From Kordia algicida (lineage in GTDB: Bacteria; Bacteroidota; Bacteroidia; Flavobacteriales; Flavobacteriaceae), in the NCBI RefSeq assembly GCF_051013375.1, contig NZ_CP142125.1: DNA of 64,000 nucleotides, one strand, 5' to 3'. The notes below the pieces were generated by a model. That model saw only the letters and a list, made by a program, of their open reading frames with translations. It searched no databases and had not been told where the DNA came from. Below, piece by piece: positions 44,245 to 54,097 of the stretch (position 1 is its first letter; each line of letters starts with the position of its first letter). The position numbers and the translations under genes are program-made.

Positions 44245-46758
44245 ATGGCAAAGAATCTGGTAATTGTTGAGTCACCTGCAAAGGCAAAAACGATTGAAAA
44301 ATTTCTTGGAAAAGATTACAAAGTGGAATCAAGTTTTGGTCACATTGCGGACTTACCATCCAAAGAATTAGGTGTAAATGTTGATGGCGATTTTGAACCT
44401 GAATATATTGTCTCTGACGACAAGAAATCAGTAGTAAAAAAGCTAAAAGACTTAGCGAAGAAAGCAGAAACTGTTTGGCTCGCAAGTGATGAAGATCGTG
44501 AAGGAGAAGCGATTGCGTGGCATTTGGCAGAAACATTAAAACTAGATCCGGAGCGTACAAAACGAATTGTTTTTCACGAAATCACCAAAACAGCAATCCT
44601 AAAGGCAATCGATAATCCAAGAGATATTGATTACAATTTGGTCAATGCGCAACAAGCACGAAGAATTTTAGACAGATTGGTGGGTTACGAACTATCACCA
44701 GTACTTTGGAGAAAAGTAAAAGGCGGATTATCTGCCGGACGTGTGCAGTCAGTTTCTGTACGTTTAATTGTAGAAAGAGAACGAAGCATTCAAGATTTCA
44801 AACCAAAAGCATCGTTTAAAATTGCCGCAGAATTTTTAAACTCGCAAGGAAAAAAATTCAAAGCAAAACTCAATAAAACATTTCCAACACATGATGCTGC
44901 AAAAAAATTCTTAGCAAAAAATGTTGGAGCCAATTTTAAAATTGCCAGCTTAGAAACGAAGCCAGCAAAAAAATCACCAGCGGCACCATTTACCACATCA
45001 ACACTACAACAAGAAGCATCGCGAAAGCTCTATTTTTCCGTAAGCAAAACTATGACCTTAGCACAGCGTTTATACGAAGCAGGGTACATAACGTATATGA
45101 GAACGGATAGTGTAAACCTTTCTAACGATGCAAAAAATGCCGCTCAGGCGGAAATAATTCGTTCTTACGGAGAAGAATACAGTCACCCAAGAAACTACAA
45201 AAGCAAAGCAAAAGGTGCACAAGAAGCACACGAGGCAATTCGTCCTACCAACATGGAAAACCATTCGGTAGATGCAGAATACGATCAAGTGCGTTTATAC
45301 GAATTAATCTGGAAACGTACGTTAGCTTCACAAATGAGCGATGCTAAACTAGAACGTACCAACGCCAAAATAGAAGCCAATACGCATAACGAACTTTTTA
45401 CCGCAAATGGAGAAGTATTAAAATTTGAAGGATTCTTAAAAGTATATCTTGAAGGAAAAGATGATGAAGACGAAGAACAAGACGGCATGTTGCCAGCGTT
45501 AAAAGAAGGTGAGCAACTTGCCAACGAATTCATTTCAGCAACACAACGCTATACAAAAGCACCATATCGTTTTACGGAAGCTTCTTTGGTAAAACAACTA
45601 GAAGAACTAGGAATTGGACGACCATCTACATATGCGCCAACCATTTCTACCATTCAAAACAGAGGTTATATCGAAAAAGGAACGGTAGAAGGTGTCGAAA
45701 GAAAATACGAACAACTTACGCTCAAAGGAGATAAAATCATAGAAAAAGAACTCACAGAAAAAGTAGGTTCAGACAAAGGGAAATTAGTACCAACTGATAT
45801 TGGAATGATTGTAAATGATTTCTTGGTGAAAAATTTCTCATCCATATTAGATTATAATTTCACAGCAAAAGTAGAGCAAGACTTTGACGACATTGCTTCT
45901 GGAAACGAAGAATGGAAAGACATGATGAAGGATTTCTACAAAGATTTCCATCCAAAAGTAGAAGACGTCAAAGAAAATGCCGAACGTGAATCTGGTGAAC
46001 GTATCTTAGGAACTGATCCAGAAACAGGAAAACAAGTAAGTGTGCGTTTAGGAAAATTTGGACCAATGGTACAAATAGGAACGGTTGACGATGAAGAAAA
46101 ACCAAAATTTGCCAGCCTAAGTCCAGATCAGCAACTAAATACCATTACGTATGAAGAAGCCATGGATTTATTTCAATTGCCAAAAACGCTTGGAGAATAC
46201 AAAGGCGAAACGGTTGAGGTAAACAATGGTCGTTACGGTCCGTATGTAAAATTTGGAAAAAAATTCATTTCGCTTGATAAAGGAGAAGATCCGCTAAGTG
46301 TGGAAATGGATAGAGCCAAAGAATTAATTGACGCACGTGAAAAAGCAGATACGCCAATTGCACAATACGAAGGACACGATGTTACCAAAGGTGTTGGTCG
46401 TTTTGGACCTTTCTTAAAGTGGAACGGCATCTTTATCAACGTGAATAAAAAATATGATTTTGACAATCTTTCAAAAGCAGACATTGAAGAACTCATAGAA
46501 GACAAAAAGAGAAAAGAGCGCGAAAAAGTAATTCACAACTGGGAAGAAGAAGGAATTCGAGTAGAAAAAGCACGTTGGGGACGAAGTAATATTATCAAAG
46601 GAAAAACAAAAATAGAACTTCCAAAAACTGTTGATGCTACAAAACTTACCTTGGAAGAAGTTCAAAAAATGATTGAGGACAAAGCTCCGAAGAAAAAAAC
46701 AAAAGCTAAAACAAAAACAAAGGCAAAAGCGAAACCCAAAGCAAAAGCTAAAAAATAA
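44245..46758 (+). CDS. topA: DNA topoisomerase I
   Basis: An 837-residue type IA topoisomerase. Toprim N-terminus MAKNLVIVESPAKAKTIEKFLG; DEDREGEAIAWHL; catalytic Tyr in YITYMRTDSVNLS; C-terminal topoisomerase repeats (GRFGPMVQIG, GRYGPYVKFGKKF, GRFGPFLKWNG) in place of Cys zinc fingers, and a Lys/Ala-rich tail like a histone tail. It relaxes negative supercoils. The stop overlaps the next start by one base. Confidence 0.97.
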   Translation: MAKNLVIVESPAKAKTIEKFLGKDYKVESSFGHIADLPSKELGVNVDGDFEPEYIVSDDKKSVVKKLKDLAKKAETVWLASDEDREGEAIAWHLAETLKLDPERTKRIVFHEITKTAILKAIDNPRDIDYNLVNAQQARRILDRLVGYELSPVLWRKVKGGLSAGRVQSVSVRLIVERERSIQDFKPKASFKIAAEFLNSQGKKFKAKLNKTFPTHDAAKKFLAKNVGANFKIASLETKPAKKSPAAPFTTSTLQQEASRKLYFSVSKTMTLAQRLYEAGYITYMRTDSVNLSNDAKNAAQAEIIRSYGEEYSHPRNYKSKAKGAQEAHEAIRPTNMENHSVDAEYDQVRLYELIWKRTLASQMSDAKLERTNAKIEANTHNELFTANGEVLKFEGFLKVYLEGKDDEDEEQDGMLPALKEGEQLANEFISATQRYTKAPYRFTEASLVKQLEELGIGRPSTYAPTISTIQNRGYIEKGTVEGVERKYEQLTLKGDKIIEKELTEKVGSDKGKLVPTDIGMIVNDFLVKNFSSILDYNFTAKVEQDFDDIASGNEEWKDMMKDFYKDFHPKVEDVKENAERESGERILGTDPETGKQVSVRLGKFGPMVQIGTVDDEEKPKFASLSPDQQLNTITYEEAMDLFQLPKTLGEYKGETVEVNNGRYGPYVKFGKKFISLDKGEDPLSVEMDRAKELIDAREKADTPIAQYEGHDVTKGVGRFGPFLKWNGIFINVNKKYDFDNLSKADIEELIEDKKRKEREKVIHNWEEEGIRVEKARWGRSNIIKGKTKIELPKTVDATKLTLEEVQKMIEDKAPKKKTKAKTKTKAKAKPKAKAKK

Positions 46759-47927
46759 TGGAATTTGAATTTTTATCGCCTGTCAATGACCTATTGATGG
46801 CTCATAATGAACTGCTATCCAGTCAGGCATTAGGGAATAAAATGGACATTCATACGTCCAAAAATGGAATTCCTCAAACGGTTGCAGACGCAAAATTTGC
46901 CATCATTGCTGTATTAGAAAATCGTAGTGACATTAACTACTTGGGTGAAAACCTTGATCTCTTAGAAATTCGAAAAGCATTGTACAGTCTCTTTCCAGGA
47001 AACTGGAGTCATAAAATTGTAGATTTAGGAAATTTGCAAAAAGGAGAAACAGTCAATGACACTTATGCGGCTTTAAAAACCATCATGGAGCCGTTGCTTA
47101 AAAAAAACATCATTCCCATCATACTAGGAGGAAGTCAGGATTTAATGTATGCTATGTATCGCGCATACGATAATCTTGAACAAACCGTTAATATAGTCAA
47201 TGTAGATAGTAAATTTGACTTTGGAGCCGTAAGTCAGACGCTCAGCAATACATCCTACATGGGAAAAATTATTGTAGAAGCACCGCACAATCTATTTAAT
47301 TATAGTAATATTGGCTATCAAACCTATTTCAATGCGCAAGAAGAAATAGATTTAATGCAAAAACTATTCTTTGATGCCTATCGTTTAGGGCAAGTCTCAA
47401 ATGATATTAGTATTGTAGAACCAATTACGCGTGATGCAGATATTGTTGGAATTGACTTATCTGCTGTAAAAGCATCAGAAGTAAGCGGAAATCAAAACAC
47501 ATCGCCCAATGGTTTAGACGGAAAAGAAATCTGTGCCATAAGTCGATATGCTGGAATCAGTGACAAAGTATCATCATTTGGTATTTTTGAATATCGTAAC
47601 TCTAAAGATGAAGAAATCACGGCAATGTTGGTGGCACAAATGATTTGGTATTTTGTGGAAGGTGTCAATTATCGTGTAAATGATTATCCATTTACTTCAA
47701 AAGACGATTACTTAAAGTATATTGTGCCAAACGATGTAGAAGAAATGATTTTTTACAAGAGCAACAAAACAGAAAGATGGTGGATAGAAATACCATTTAT
47801 TTCAAGTTTGAATAATAAATTAAAAAGACATACGTTATTACCTTGCACACACCAAGATTATTTGAATGCTTGCAATCAAATTGTCCCTGAAAGATGGTGG
47901 ATGGCGTATAAAAAAAGTATAAATTAA
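46758..47927 (+). CDS. Ureohydrolase-family protein with degraded metal site (annotated type: formimidoylglutamase)
   Basis: A 389-residue member of the arginase/agmatinase/formimidoylglutamase fold. The three manganese motifs are altered: the usual GGGHE is GGSQD (residues 124-128), DAHxD is DSKFD (150-154), and DxDxxD is DLSAVKAS (233-240). Three of the expected ligands (two His and one Asp) are therefore missing. I infer a non-catalytic member. It starts at the last base of the topA stop and is 150 bases before gldK, a neighbourhood I remember as conserved in flavobacteria, suggesting a link to gliding or secretion in place of histidine breakdown. Confidence 0.85.
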   Translation: MEFEFLSPVNDLLMAHNELLSSQALGNKMDIHTSKNGIPQTVADAKFAIIAVLENRSDINYLGENLDLLEIRKALYSLFPGNWSHKIVDLGNLQKGETVNDTYAALKTIMEPLLKKNIIPIILGGSQDLMYAMYRAYDNLEQTVNIVNVDSKFDFGAVSQTLSNTSYMGKIIVEAPHNLFNYSNIGYQTYFNAQEEIDLMQKLFFDAYRLGQVSNDISIVEPITRDADIVGIDLSAVKASEVSGNQNTSPNGLDGKEICAISRYAGISDKVSSFGIFEYRNSKDEEITAMLVAQMIWYFVEGVNYRVNDYPFTSKDDYLKYIVPNDVEEMIFYKSNKTERWWIEIPFISSLNNKLKRHTLLPCTHQDYLNACNQIVPERWWMAYKKSIN

Positions 47928-48001
47928 ATAAGCGTGTTAAGAAAACCTTAAAATATATTTAGAAAAAGCAATTCAAAACCATTAGTTTTTAGAATAAAAA
48001 A

Positions 48002-48032
48002 TTGTTTTTTTAAAAATAAATAGATAGGTTTA
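48002..48032 (+). promoter_or_regulatory. Putative promoter of gldKLMN
   Basis: TTG at 48002-48004, a 20-base spacer and TAGGTTTA at 48025-48032, one mismatch from TAnnTTTG. The gldK start is 45 bases downstream. Confidence 0.5.
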
Positions 48033-48077
48033 CGCCCTTAAAATCTATAAAAAACGTATTAACCTCAATAATTCCGT

Positions 48078-49442
48078 ATGAAAAAGATTGTTGTATTAAC
48101 AGCCGTTTTAGCATTTCTTTATAGCTGTGGTTCTAAAGATCGAGGTGAGCTAGTCGGTGTCAAAGGAAAAAAATGGCATCCTGAAAAGCCTTATGGTATG
48201 ACGCTAGTTCCAGGTGGTTCCTTTATTATGGGTAAATCTGATGACGATATTGCTCAAACCAAAAATGCACCTACTAAAACAGTTACAGTTCCTTCGTTTT
48301 ACATGGACGAAACTGAAATCACGAACAGTGAATACAGAGAATTCGTGTATTGGGTAAGAGATTCTATAATCAGAACTAAATTGGCAATCTTAGCTGATGA
48401 GGAAGGAAAAACAGATCCTGCTGAAGATGGAATAGCAAAATATGCATTTAAAGATGCAGATACTGCAGATCTTACCGCTTGGGAAAAATACAATCTAGAA
48501 AACTATGTCGGTCTTGGTGATACAGGATACGAAGGAAGAAGATTGAATCGAGACGAGGAATTAATTTGGGATTACTCTGAAATTCCAGACGAATTCTACG
48601 CTGAGGTTATGGATTCAATGTTAATACCAGAAGCAGAATCATACAACGGACAACGTACAATTGATTGGACTAAAGTAAGATTTCAATACACTTGGATGGA
48701 TATTCAAGCTGCTGCCAAAAACAAAGGCATGAAGCGTACGGAATTCATCAAAAGAGAAAACTTAGAAATCTATCCAGATACAACGGTTTGGATTCGTGAC
48801 TTCGAATACTCATACAATGAGCCAATGCACAACGATTATTTCTGGCATGATGCTTATAATGATTACCCAGTTGTTGGTGTCACTTGGAAACAAGCAAAAG
48901 CATTCTGTGAGTGGAGAACACTTAAAAAGAATATCTACAGAAAAGAAAGAAAACGTCACATGATTAACAAGTTCAGATTACCGTCTGAAGCAGAATGGGA
49001 ATATGCGGCAAGAGGCGGACTCGAAGGAGCAACATATCCTTGGGGAGGACCTTACACTATGAATGATAGAGGTTGTTTCTTAGCTAACTTTAAACCACTA
49101 AGAGGAAACTACGCAGCAGATCAAGCACTATACACAGTAGAAGCTGAATCATACGAGCCAAATGACTTTAACTTATACAATATGGCTGGTAACGTAGCAG
49201 AATGGACAGCATCATCTTATGATCCAAGCTCATACGAATACATGTCAACGATGAGTCCAAACGTAAATGATACCTTAAACAAACGTAAAGTAATTCGTGG
49301 AGGATCATGGAAAGATGTTGAATACTTCTTACAAGTAAGTACAAGAGATTTTGAATACAGAGACTCTGCAAGAAGTTATATCGGATTCAGAACGGTACAA
49401 AGCTACATGGGAACAGATGTAGTAGGAAAAGGACCAAGATAA
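48078..49442 (+). CDS. gldK: Gliding motility/type IX secretion lipoprotein GldK
   Basis: A 454-residue lipoprotein (lipobox FLYSC, Cys about residue 17) with an FGE-sulfatase (SUMF1-like) domain: TLVPGGSFIMGKSDDD, PVVGVTWKQAKAFCEWRT, RLPSEAEWEYAARGG, VIRGGSWKD. GldK (PorK) forms the periplasmic/outer-membrane ring of the type IX secretion system together with GldN. First gene of gldKLMN. Confidence 0.97.
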   Translation: MKKIVVLTAVLAFLYSCGSKDRGELVGVKGKKWHPEKPYGMTLVPGGSFIMGKSDDDIAQTKNAPTKTVTVPSFYMDETEITNSEYREFVYWVRDSIIRTKLAILADEEGKTDPAEDGIAKYAFKDADTADLTAWEKYNLENYVGLGDTGYEGRRLNRDEELIWDYSEIPDEFYAEVMDSMLIPEAESYNGQRTIDWTKVRFQYTWMDIQAAAKNKGMKRTEFIKRENLEIYPDTTVWIRDFEYSYNEPMHNDYFWHDAYNDYPVVGVTWKQAKAFCEWRTLKKNIYRKERKRHMINKFRLPSEAEWEYAARGGLEGATYPWGGPYTMNDRGCFLANFKPLRGNYAADQALYTVEAESYEPNDFNLYNMAGNVAEWTASSYDPSSYEYMSTMSPNVNDTLNKRKVIRGGSWKDVEYFLQVSTRDFEYRDSARSYIGFRTVQSYMGTDVVGKGPR

Positions 49443-49525
49443 TTATCAAAATACTAAAAATAAACCACGGTTAACCCAACACTTAAATTTTATTAACTAA
49501 ACACTAAACTAAAAATTAGATTATT

Positions 49526-50158
49526 ATGGCAAAGAATGGCAAGATTACGCTAACGAACATGGTATATGGACTTGGAGCGGCAATTGTAATTGTAGGAGCA
49601 TTATTTAAAATTCAGCACTGGCCTTATGGAAGTTTCATCTTAACAGTAGGAATGATTGTTGAAGCACTTGTATTTACATACTCAGCTTTTGAAAGACAAA
49701 GCGACGATCTAGATTGGTCATTAGTATACCCTGAATTAGCTGGAGGATCAGCTAAAGCTAAAGCTAAAAAACAAGAAGCAACTGATGCAGAAGGATTATT
49801 ATCTAAAAAATTAGATAACTTATTAAAAGACGCTAAAATTGATAGCGAATTAATGTCAAGCTTAGGAACAAGCATCCGTAACTTTGAAGGAGCAGCAAAA
49901 AGTATCTCACCAACAGTTGATGCAATAGCTTCAACAAAGAAATACAGTGAAGAAATGTCATTAGCGGCAGCGCAAATGGAATCTTTAAATAGTCTTTACA
50001 AAGTACAAATGGAAAGCGCTAATCGTCAGGCAGCAATCAATGAAGAAGCTGTTGAAAACGCAGCGAAACTAAAAGAGCAAATGCAATCATTAGCTTCAAA
50101 CCTTTCATCATTAAATGGTGTATATGGAGGAATGTTATCTGCAATGAACAAAAACTAA
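49526..50158 (+). CDS. gldL: Gliding motor protein GldL
   Basis: A 210-residue inner-membrane protein with two close membrane helices (about 12-30 and 36-56) including the conserved Glu of IVEALVFTYSAFE region and a cytoplasmic helical C-terminus (about 85-205, coiled coil with KLKEQMQSLASNLSSLNG). GldL with GldM forms the proton-driven rotary motor that powers type IX secretion and gliding. Confidence 0.96.
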   Translation: MAKNGKITLTNMVYGLGAAIVIVGALFKIQHWPYGSFILTVGMIVEALVFTYSAFERQSDDLDWSLVYPELAGGSAKAKAKKQEATDAEGLLSKKLDNLLKDAKIDSELMSSLGTSIRNFEGAAKSISPTVDAIASTKKYSEEMSLAAAQMESLNSLYKVQMESANRQAAINEEAVENAAKLKEQMQSLASNLSSLNGVYGGMLSAMNKN

Positions 50159-50210
50159 TTAGTAGTATAATTTAATTCAACAAAAAATTAACCAAAAAAA
50201 CTAATTAGAA

Positions 50211-51776
50211 ATGGCAGGAGGAAAACAATCTGCAAGGCAGAAAATGATTAACCTGATGTACTTGGTATTCATCGCAATGATCGCGATGACGATGACCAAA
50301 GAAGTACTCTCAGCATTTGGCTCAATGAATGCTAAATTTGTGAGCACAAATGAATTGACAAGTGAGTCCAATAAAACTCTTATCAAAGGATTAAATCAAA
50401 AAGCAAAAGATCAACCAGCTAAATTTAGTGTTCCAGCACAAAAAGCACAACGAGTACAAGCTATTTCAGATAACTTTGATGCATATTTAGAAACTTTAAA
50501 GCAAGACATTCTTAAAGGTGGAGGATATGAAAGAGAAGAAGATGGAAGCTTACCTTCTGAAAAAATGGACAAAGGTGACTACTTAGATGAAAAGTGGTTT
50601 ACTGGAGATCGTTTAACAAAAGAAGGTGAAGAAGTAATGGCAAAGATTCGTGACTATAAAAAAGATATAAAATCTATTTTAGGTGAAGATCAAACGTATG
50701 CCAAAGCTGTAGCAAATTTCGATAAGCGTTTTGATTTATCTAACGTAACTAATGATGAAGGTGATGAGTTAGGATACTTAGACTATAACTACAAAGGCTT
50801 TCCAGCAATCGCATCATATGCAAAGTTAACAGCTATGCAGAGTGATGTGAAAACTACTGAGGCTAATATTTATAATTTATTCCTAGGAAACTCTTTGGAT
50901 GAAGCAGTTACACTTAAAAATTATGAGGCAATTGTACTTCCTACCAAGAATGCATACTTCGCAGGAGAAGAATATCAAGGTACAGTGGTGCTTGGAAAAT
51001 ATGCTAATGTACCTCCTATAAAATTAAACGTTAACGGAAATGAGGTGTCTCTAGATGATGAAAAGAATAAAGATTCTGTAGGAAATGCTCGAATTAGATT
51101 CAAAACGGGTAATGTAGGTGAGCACGAAGTAACTGGTGTGTTTACTTTTGTAGAAAAAGGAGAAGAATTACCAATTCCTTTTTCAGCTAACTATGTAGTA
51201 GTACCACGTCCAAACTCAGCAACAATTTCTGCTGATAAAATGAACGTTGTATACCGTGGAGTTGACAACCCAATGACTATTTCTTTTGCAGGTGTGCCAG
51301 ACAATAAAGTAAATGCAAGTGCAAGTGGCTTAAAGAAAGTTGGAAATGGGAAATACGTAATGCGTCCTACTACTGGAGCCAACGTAACAATTAACGTAAC
51401 CGCTAAACTTGACGATGGTTCAACTGCAGGAGATAAGAAAACATTTAGAATTAAAGAAATTCCTGCGCCAACAGGTTACTTTAGAGGTGTTGCAGGAGCA
51501 ACAAAAATGAGTAAATCTGGTGTAGGAAAAGGAACTGTTGAAGCTAAACTAGATGACTTTGACTTTGATTTACCATTAACAGTGACTCAGTTTGACTTTA
51601 AAGTTCCTGGACAACCAACAATTACGGTAAGAGGAAATAAGTTAGACTCTAGAGCTAAAGGAGCTTTAAACAGAGCTAGGAGAGGACAAACGGTACAAAT
51701 TTTAAACGTGAAAGCGAAAAGCTCAGGACCACGTATCAAAAAAGTATCACCTGTAATTATTGAAATTACAAACTAA
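50211..51776 (+). CDS. gldM: Gliding motor protein GldM
   Basis: A 521-residue protein with one N-terminal helix (about 15-33, MINLMYLVFIAMIAMTM) and a long periplasmic part made of several beta-rich domains. It is the stator/shaft that couples GldL to the GldK-GldN ring. The start MAGGKQSARQKMINLMYLV is highly characteristic. Confidence 0.97.
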   Translation: MAGGKQSARQKMINLMYLVFIAMIAMTMTKEVLSAFGSMNAKFVSTNELTSESNKTLIKGLNQKAKDQPAKFSVPAQKAQRVQAISDNFDAYLETLKQDILKGGGYEREEDGSLPSEKMDKGDYLDEKWFTGDRLTKEGEEVMAKIRDYKKDIKSILGEDQTYAKAVANFDKRFDLSNVTNDEGDELGYLDYNYKGFPAIASYAKLTAMQSDVKTTEANIYNLFLGNSLDEAVTLKNYEAIVLPTKNAYFAGEEYQGTVVLGKYANVPPIKLNVNGNEVSLDDEKNKDSVGNARIRFKTGNVGEHEVTGVFTFVEKGEELPIPFSANYVVVPRPNSATISADKMNVVYRGVDNPMTISFAGVPDNKVNASASGLKKVGNGKYVMRPTTGANVTINVTAKLDDGSTAGDKKTFRIKEIPAPTGYFRGVAGATKMSKSGVGKGTVEAKLDDFDFDLPLTVTQFDFKVPGQPTITVRGNKLDSRAKGALNRARRGQTVQILNVKAKSSGPRIKKVSPVIIEITN

Positions 51777-51802
51777 AAAAATATTAAAAACAAACATTTG
51801 TT

Positions 51803-52696
51803 ATGAATTGGAAAGGTTTATTTACAGCAGCATTTGCACTCCTGATTTCAGGAACAGTATTTGGGCAAGCAAATTTATTGAATGCTAAAGATCCTGGTGA
51901 AATAGGTGTAAAAACGCAAGCGCAAAAAGATGCTGATAACGATGGTCCATTACCTTATGGATATGTAGATGACAGAGACATTCTTTGGTCAGCTACCACA
52001 TGGGAAATCATTGATCTTGATGAAAGAGTGAACTTTCCACTGTATTATCCAATAGATACTATCGGAATGCGTGCAGACAGACGTTCTTTGTATGATGTGC
52101 TTTTGAAAAATGTAAAAAACAAAAACATTGCAAAAGTATATGCAGACGGAAACTTTACAGAAGTTCGTACGTATGAAGATATTAAAACAAGTTTGCGTAA
52201 AGTAGATACCTTAGATGCTGGTTTCGATCAATTAAACAGAGGTGAAAAGCTTTCTGATGAATACATTGAGGTTAGAGATTTAACATCTGCTGATATTGAA
52301 GAATATCACGTAAAAGGTGTTTGGTACTTTGACAAGCGTCAAGGAGAACTCAAATATAGATTGTTAGCAATTGCTCCAGTAGCGCCAGACGTACAATTTA
52401 TAGATCAAGATGGTCAGCAAGACTTAATCGAGTTATTTTGGGTATTCTATCCAGATGTTAGAGAAATTTTGCACGAATCAAAAGCCTTTAACGATCGAAA
52501 TGCCGCTGTACCACTGTCGTTTGACCATTTATTAAACGCACGACGCTTTAATGGATTAATTTACAAAGAAGAAAATGTGCAAGGTGATCGACGTGTCAAA
52601 GAATATGTCAAAGAAAATTCACTTATGCAGTTATTAGAATCTGAACGAATCAAAGAAAAGATCAGAGGACGAGAACAAGACATGTGGAATTACTAA
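51803..52696 (+). CDS. gldN: Gliding motility/type IX secretion protein GldN
   Basis: A 297-residue periplasmic protein with a signal peptide (to about residue 21, GTVFGQ). The segments DDRDILWSATTWEIIDLDERVNFPLYYPID and LIELFWVFYPDVREIL are the GldN/PorN signature. It forms a ring with GldK. Last gene of gldKLMN, followed by a terminator. Confidence 0.97.
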   Translation: MNWKGLFTAAFALLISGTVFGQANLLNAKDPGEIGVKTQAQKDADNDGPLPYGYVDDRDILWSATTWEIIDLDERVNFPLYYPIDTIGMRADRRSLYDVLLKNVKNKNIAKVYADGNFTEVRTYEDIKTSLRKVDTLDAGFDQLNRGEKLSDEYIEVRDLTSADIEEYHVKGVWYFDKRQGELKYRLLAIAPVAPDVQFIDQDGQQDLIELFWVFYPDVREILHESKAFNDRNAAVPLSFDHLLNARRFNGLIYKEENVQGDRRVKEYVKENSLMQLLESERIKEKIRGREQDMWNY

Positions 52697-52720
52697 CACA
52701 TTCATAACATAACAATATTT

Positions 52721-52756
52721 AAAAGCCGTTTCAACAACATTTGAAACGGCTTTTTT
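52721..52756 (+). terminator. Intrinsic terminator after gldN
   Basis: AAAAGCCGTTTCAA (52721-52734) pairs with TTGAAACGGCTTTT (52741-52754), 6-nt loop, plus T run. The IS element inserted eight bases after it. Confidence 0.9.
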
Positions 52757-52761
52757 GTATT

Positions 52762-52764
52762 TAG
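52762..52764. other. Target-site duplication TAG, left
   Basis: TAG directly before the left terminal inverted repeat matches TAG at 54144-54146 after the right one, consistent with the 3-bp duplications made by IS3-family elements. Confidence 0.75.
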
Positions 52765-52805
52765 TGTCTCGTCCTGAAATAGCGTTACACTAAATTTTAA
52801 GCGTA

Positions 52806-53192
52806 ATGAAAACAAATTATGTAAAACGTACTCAAAAAGATTATTCATTATCTTTTAAACTCCAAGTAGTTCAAGAGATTGAACAGGGTAAACTGACACG
52901 CTCACAAGTCTTATCAAAGTATGGTATACAATCTGGATCTACCATCAGAACTTGGTTAAAAAAATATGGTAACTTTGATTGGCATAATCAAACTCCACTT
53001 TCTATGACAAAGACTCCAGAACAAAAGATTTTAGAATTAGAAGAAAAAATCAAACTGTTAGAAAAGCAGAAGGCTCGTGCAGAACATCTGGCGGAGCGTG
53101 CTGACAAGAAAGCTATTTTGTTTGATATGATGATTGATTTAGCAGAAAAAGAGTTTAATATTCCTATCAGAAAAAACTCCAAACCCAAGTAA
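52806..53192 (+). CDS. IS3-family transposase OrfA (HTH and leucine zipper)
   Basis: A 128-residue protein with an HTH_Tnp-like domain (YSLSFKLQVVQEIEQGKLTRSQVLSKYGI ... TIRTWLKKYG) and a Leu-zipper helix (about 70-100). It binds the element ends. Its last codons contain the slippery heptamer AAAAAAC (53171-53177) in the A-AAA-AAC phase, where a -1 shift enters the orfB frame, as usual for IS3 elements. Confidence 0.93.
   Translation: MKTNYVKRTQKDYSLSFKLQVVQEIEQGKLTRSQVLSKYGIQSGSTIRTWLKKYGNFDWHNQTPLSMTKTPEQKILELEEKIKLLEKQKARAEHLAERADKKAILFDMMIDLAEKEFNIPIRKNSKPK
53171..53177 (+). promoter_or_regulatory. Probable -1 ribosomal frameshift site
   Basis: AAAAAAC in the phase A AAA AAC, 13 bases before the orfA stop. 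The -1 frame is open from here into orfB (LQTQVIDM...), giving an OrfAB fusion transposase. Confidence 0.7.
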
Positions 53193-53197
53193 TCGAT

Positions 53198-54097
53198 ATG
53201 TTTAGAATACATTACAGAGAAAGTATCTCATCTACTTGTGAGTTACTTGGGGTAAGCAGGCAAGTATATTACCGAGCGATACGTTCAAAAGAGAAACGAC
53301 AGTGTATTGCTAGTGATGTGATAGAGCTGGTTCAATCTGTTAGAATAGAGCAACCACGTATTGGCACAAGGAAGTTATATCATATTCTACAAGAGTCTTT
53401 ACGTAGTTTAGGTGTCGGCAGAGATCGTTTATTTGCTATTTTAAAGGCAAATCATATGTTGATTAAACCCAAGCGGAGCTATCATATCACTACTAACTCT
53501 CATCATCGGTTTAGAAAACATAACAATGTAATAGAGAATTTAGATGTAAACAGACCAGAACAAGTTTGGGTAGCAGATATTACCTATGTAGGTAATCGAG
53601 CTAATCCCATGTATTTATCGCTTATTACAGATGCATATTCTAAGATGATCGTTGGGTATTATCTATCCAATACCTTAGCAGTAGATAGTTCTATAAAAGC
53701 ATTAAAGCAAGCTGTTAAAAACAGAAAATATCCCAAGGAAAGGCTAATACATCATTCTGATAGAGGTTTACAATATTGTAGTAATCAATATCAAAGAATA
53801 TTAACTAAGAGTCATATTAAATGTAGTATGACAGAATCCTATGATCCATATCAAAATGCAGTAGCAGAGCGAATCAACGGAATCTTGAAACAAGAGTTTT
53901 TGATGGGCACCTCTAAAATAGACATCAAACTAATGAAGAAAATAGTACAACAGAGTATTAAAGTTTATAATACCAAAAGACCGCATTTATCATGTCAAAT
54001 GCTAACTCCAGAACAGATGCACAAACAAAATAAAGTCAACATAAAAACCTATAAAAGAAAAAACACAGATAAGACAGCTGTCTTATCTGTGTTTTAA
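53198..54097 (+). CDS. IS3-family transposase OrfB (DDE integrase core)
   Basis: A 299-residue protein with the HTH_21 region (about residues 45-95) and the rve integrase core. The catalytic triad is D127 (VWVADITY), D188 (IHHSDRG) and E224 (NAVAERING), with 35 residues between the last two, as in DDE(35) enzymes. It can be made alone from ATG 53198 or as the OrfAB fusion by frameshift. Intact. Confidence 0.95.
   Translation: MFRIHYRESISSTCELLGVSRQVYYRAIRSKEKRQCIASDVIELVQSVRIEQPRIGTRKLYHILQESLRSLGVGRDRLFAILKANHMLIKPKRSYHITTNSHHRFRKHNNVIENLDVNRPEQVWVADITYVGNRANPMYLSLITDAYSKMIVGYYLSNTLAVDSSIKALKQAVKNRKYPKERLIHHSDRGLQYCSNQYQRILTKSHIKCSMTESYDPYQNAVAERINGILKQEFLMGTSKIDIKLMKKIVQQSIKVYNTKRPHLSCQMLTPEQMHKQNKVNIKTYKRKNTDKTAVLSVF
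54060..54095. repeat. Perfect 36-bp palindrome at the end of orfB
   Basis: The two 18-base arms (54060-54077 and 54078-54095) are exact complements with no loop, centred on CAGCTG. It covers the last codons of orfB. It probably acts as a bidirectional terminator or protects the element from outside transcription. Confidence 0.85.
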
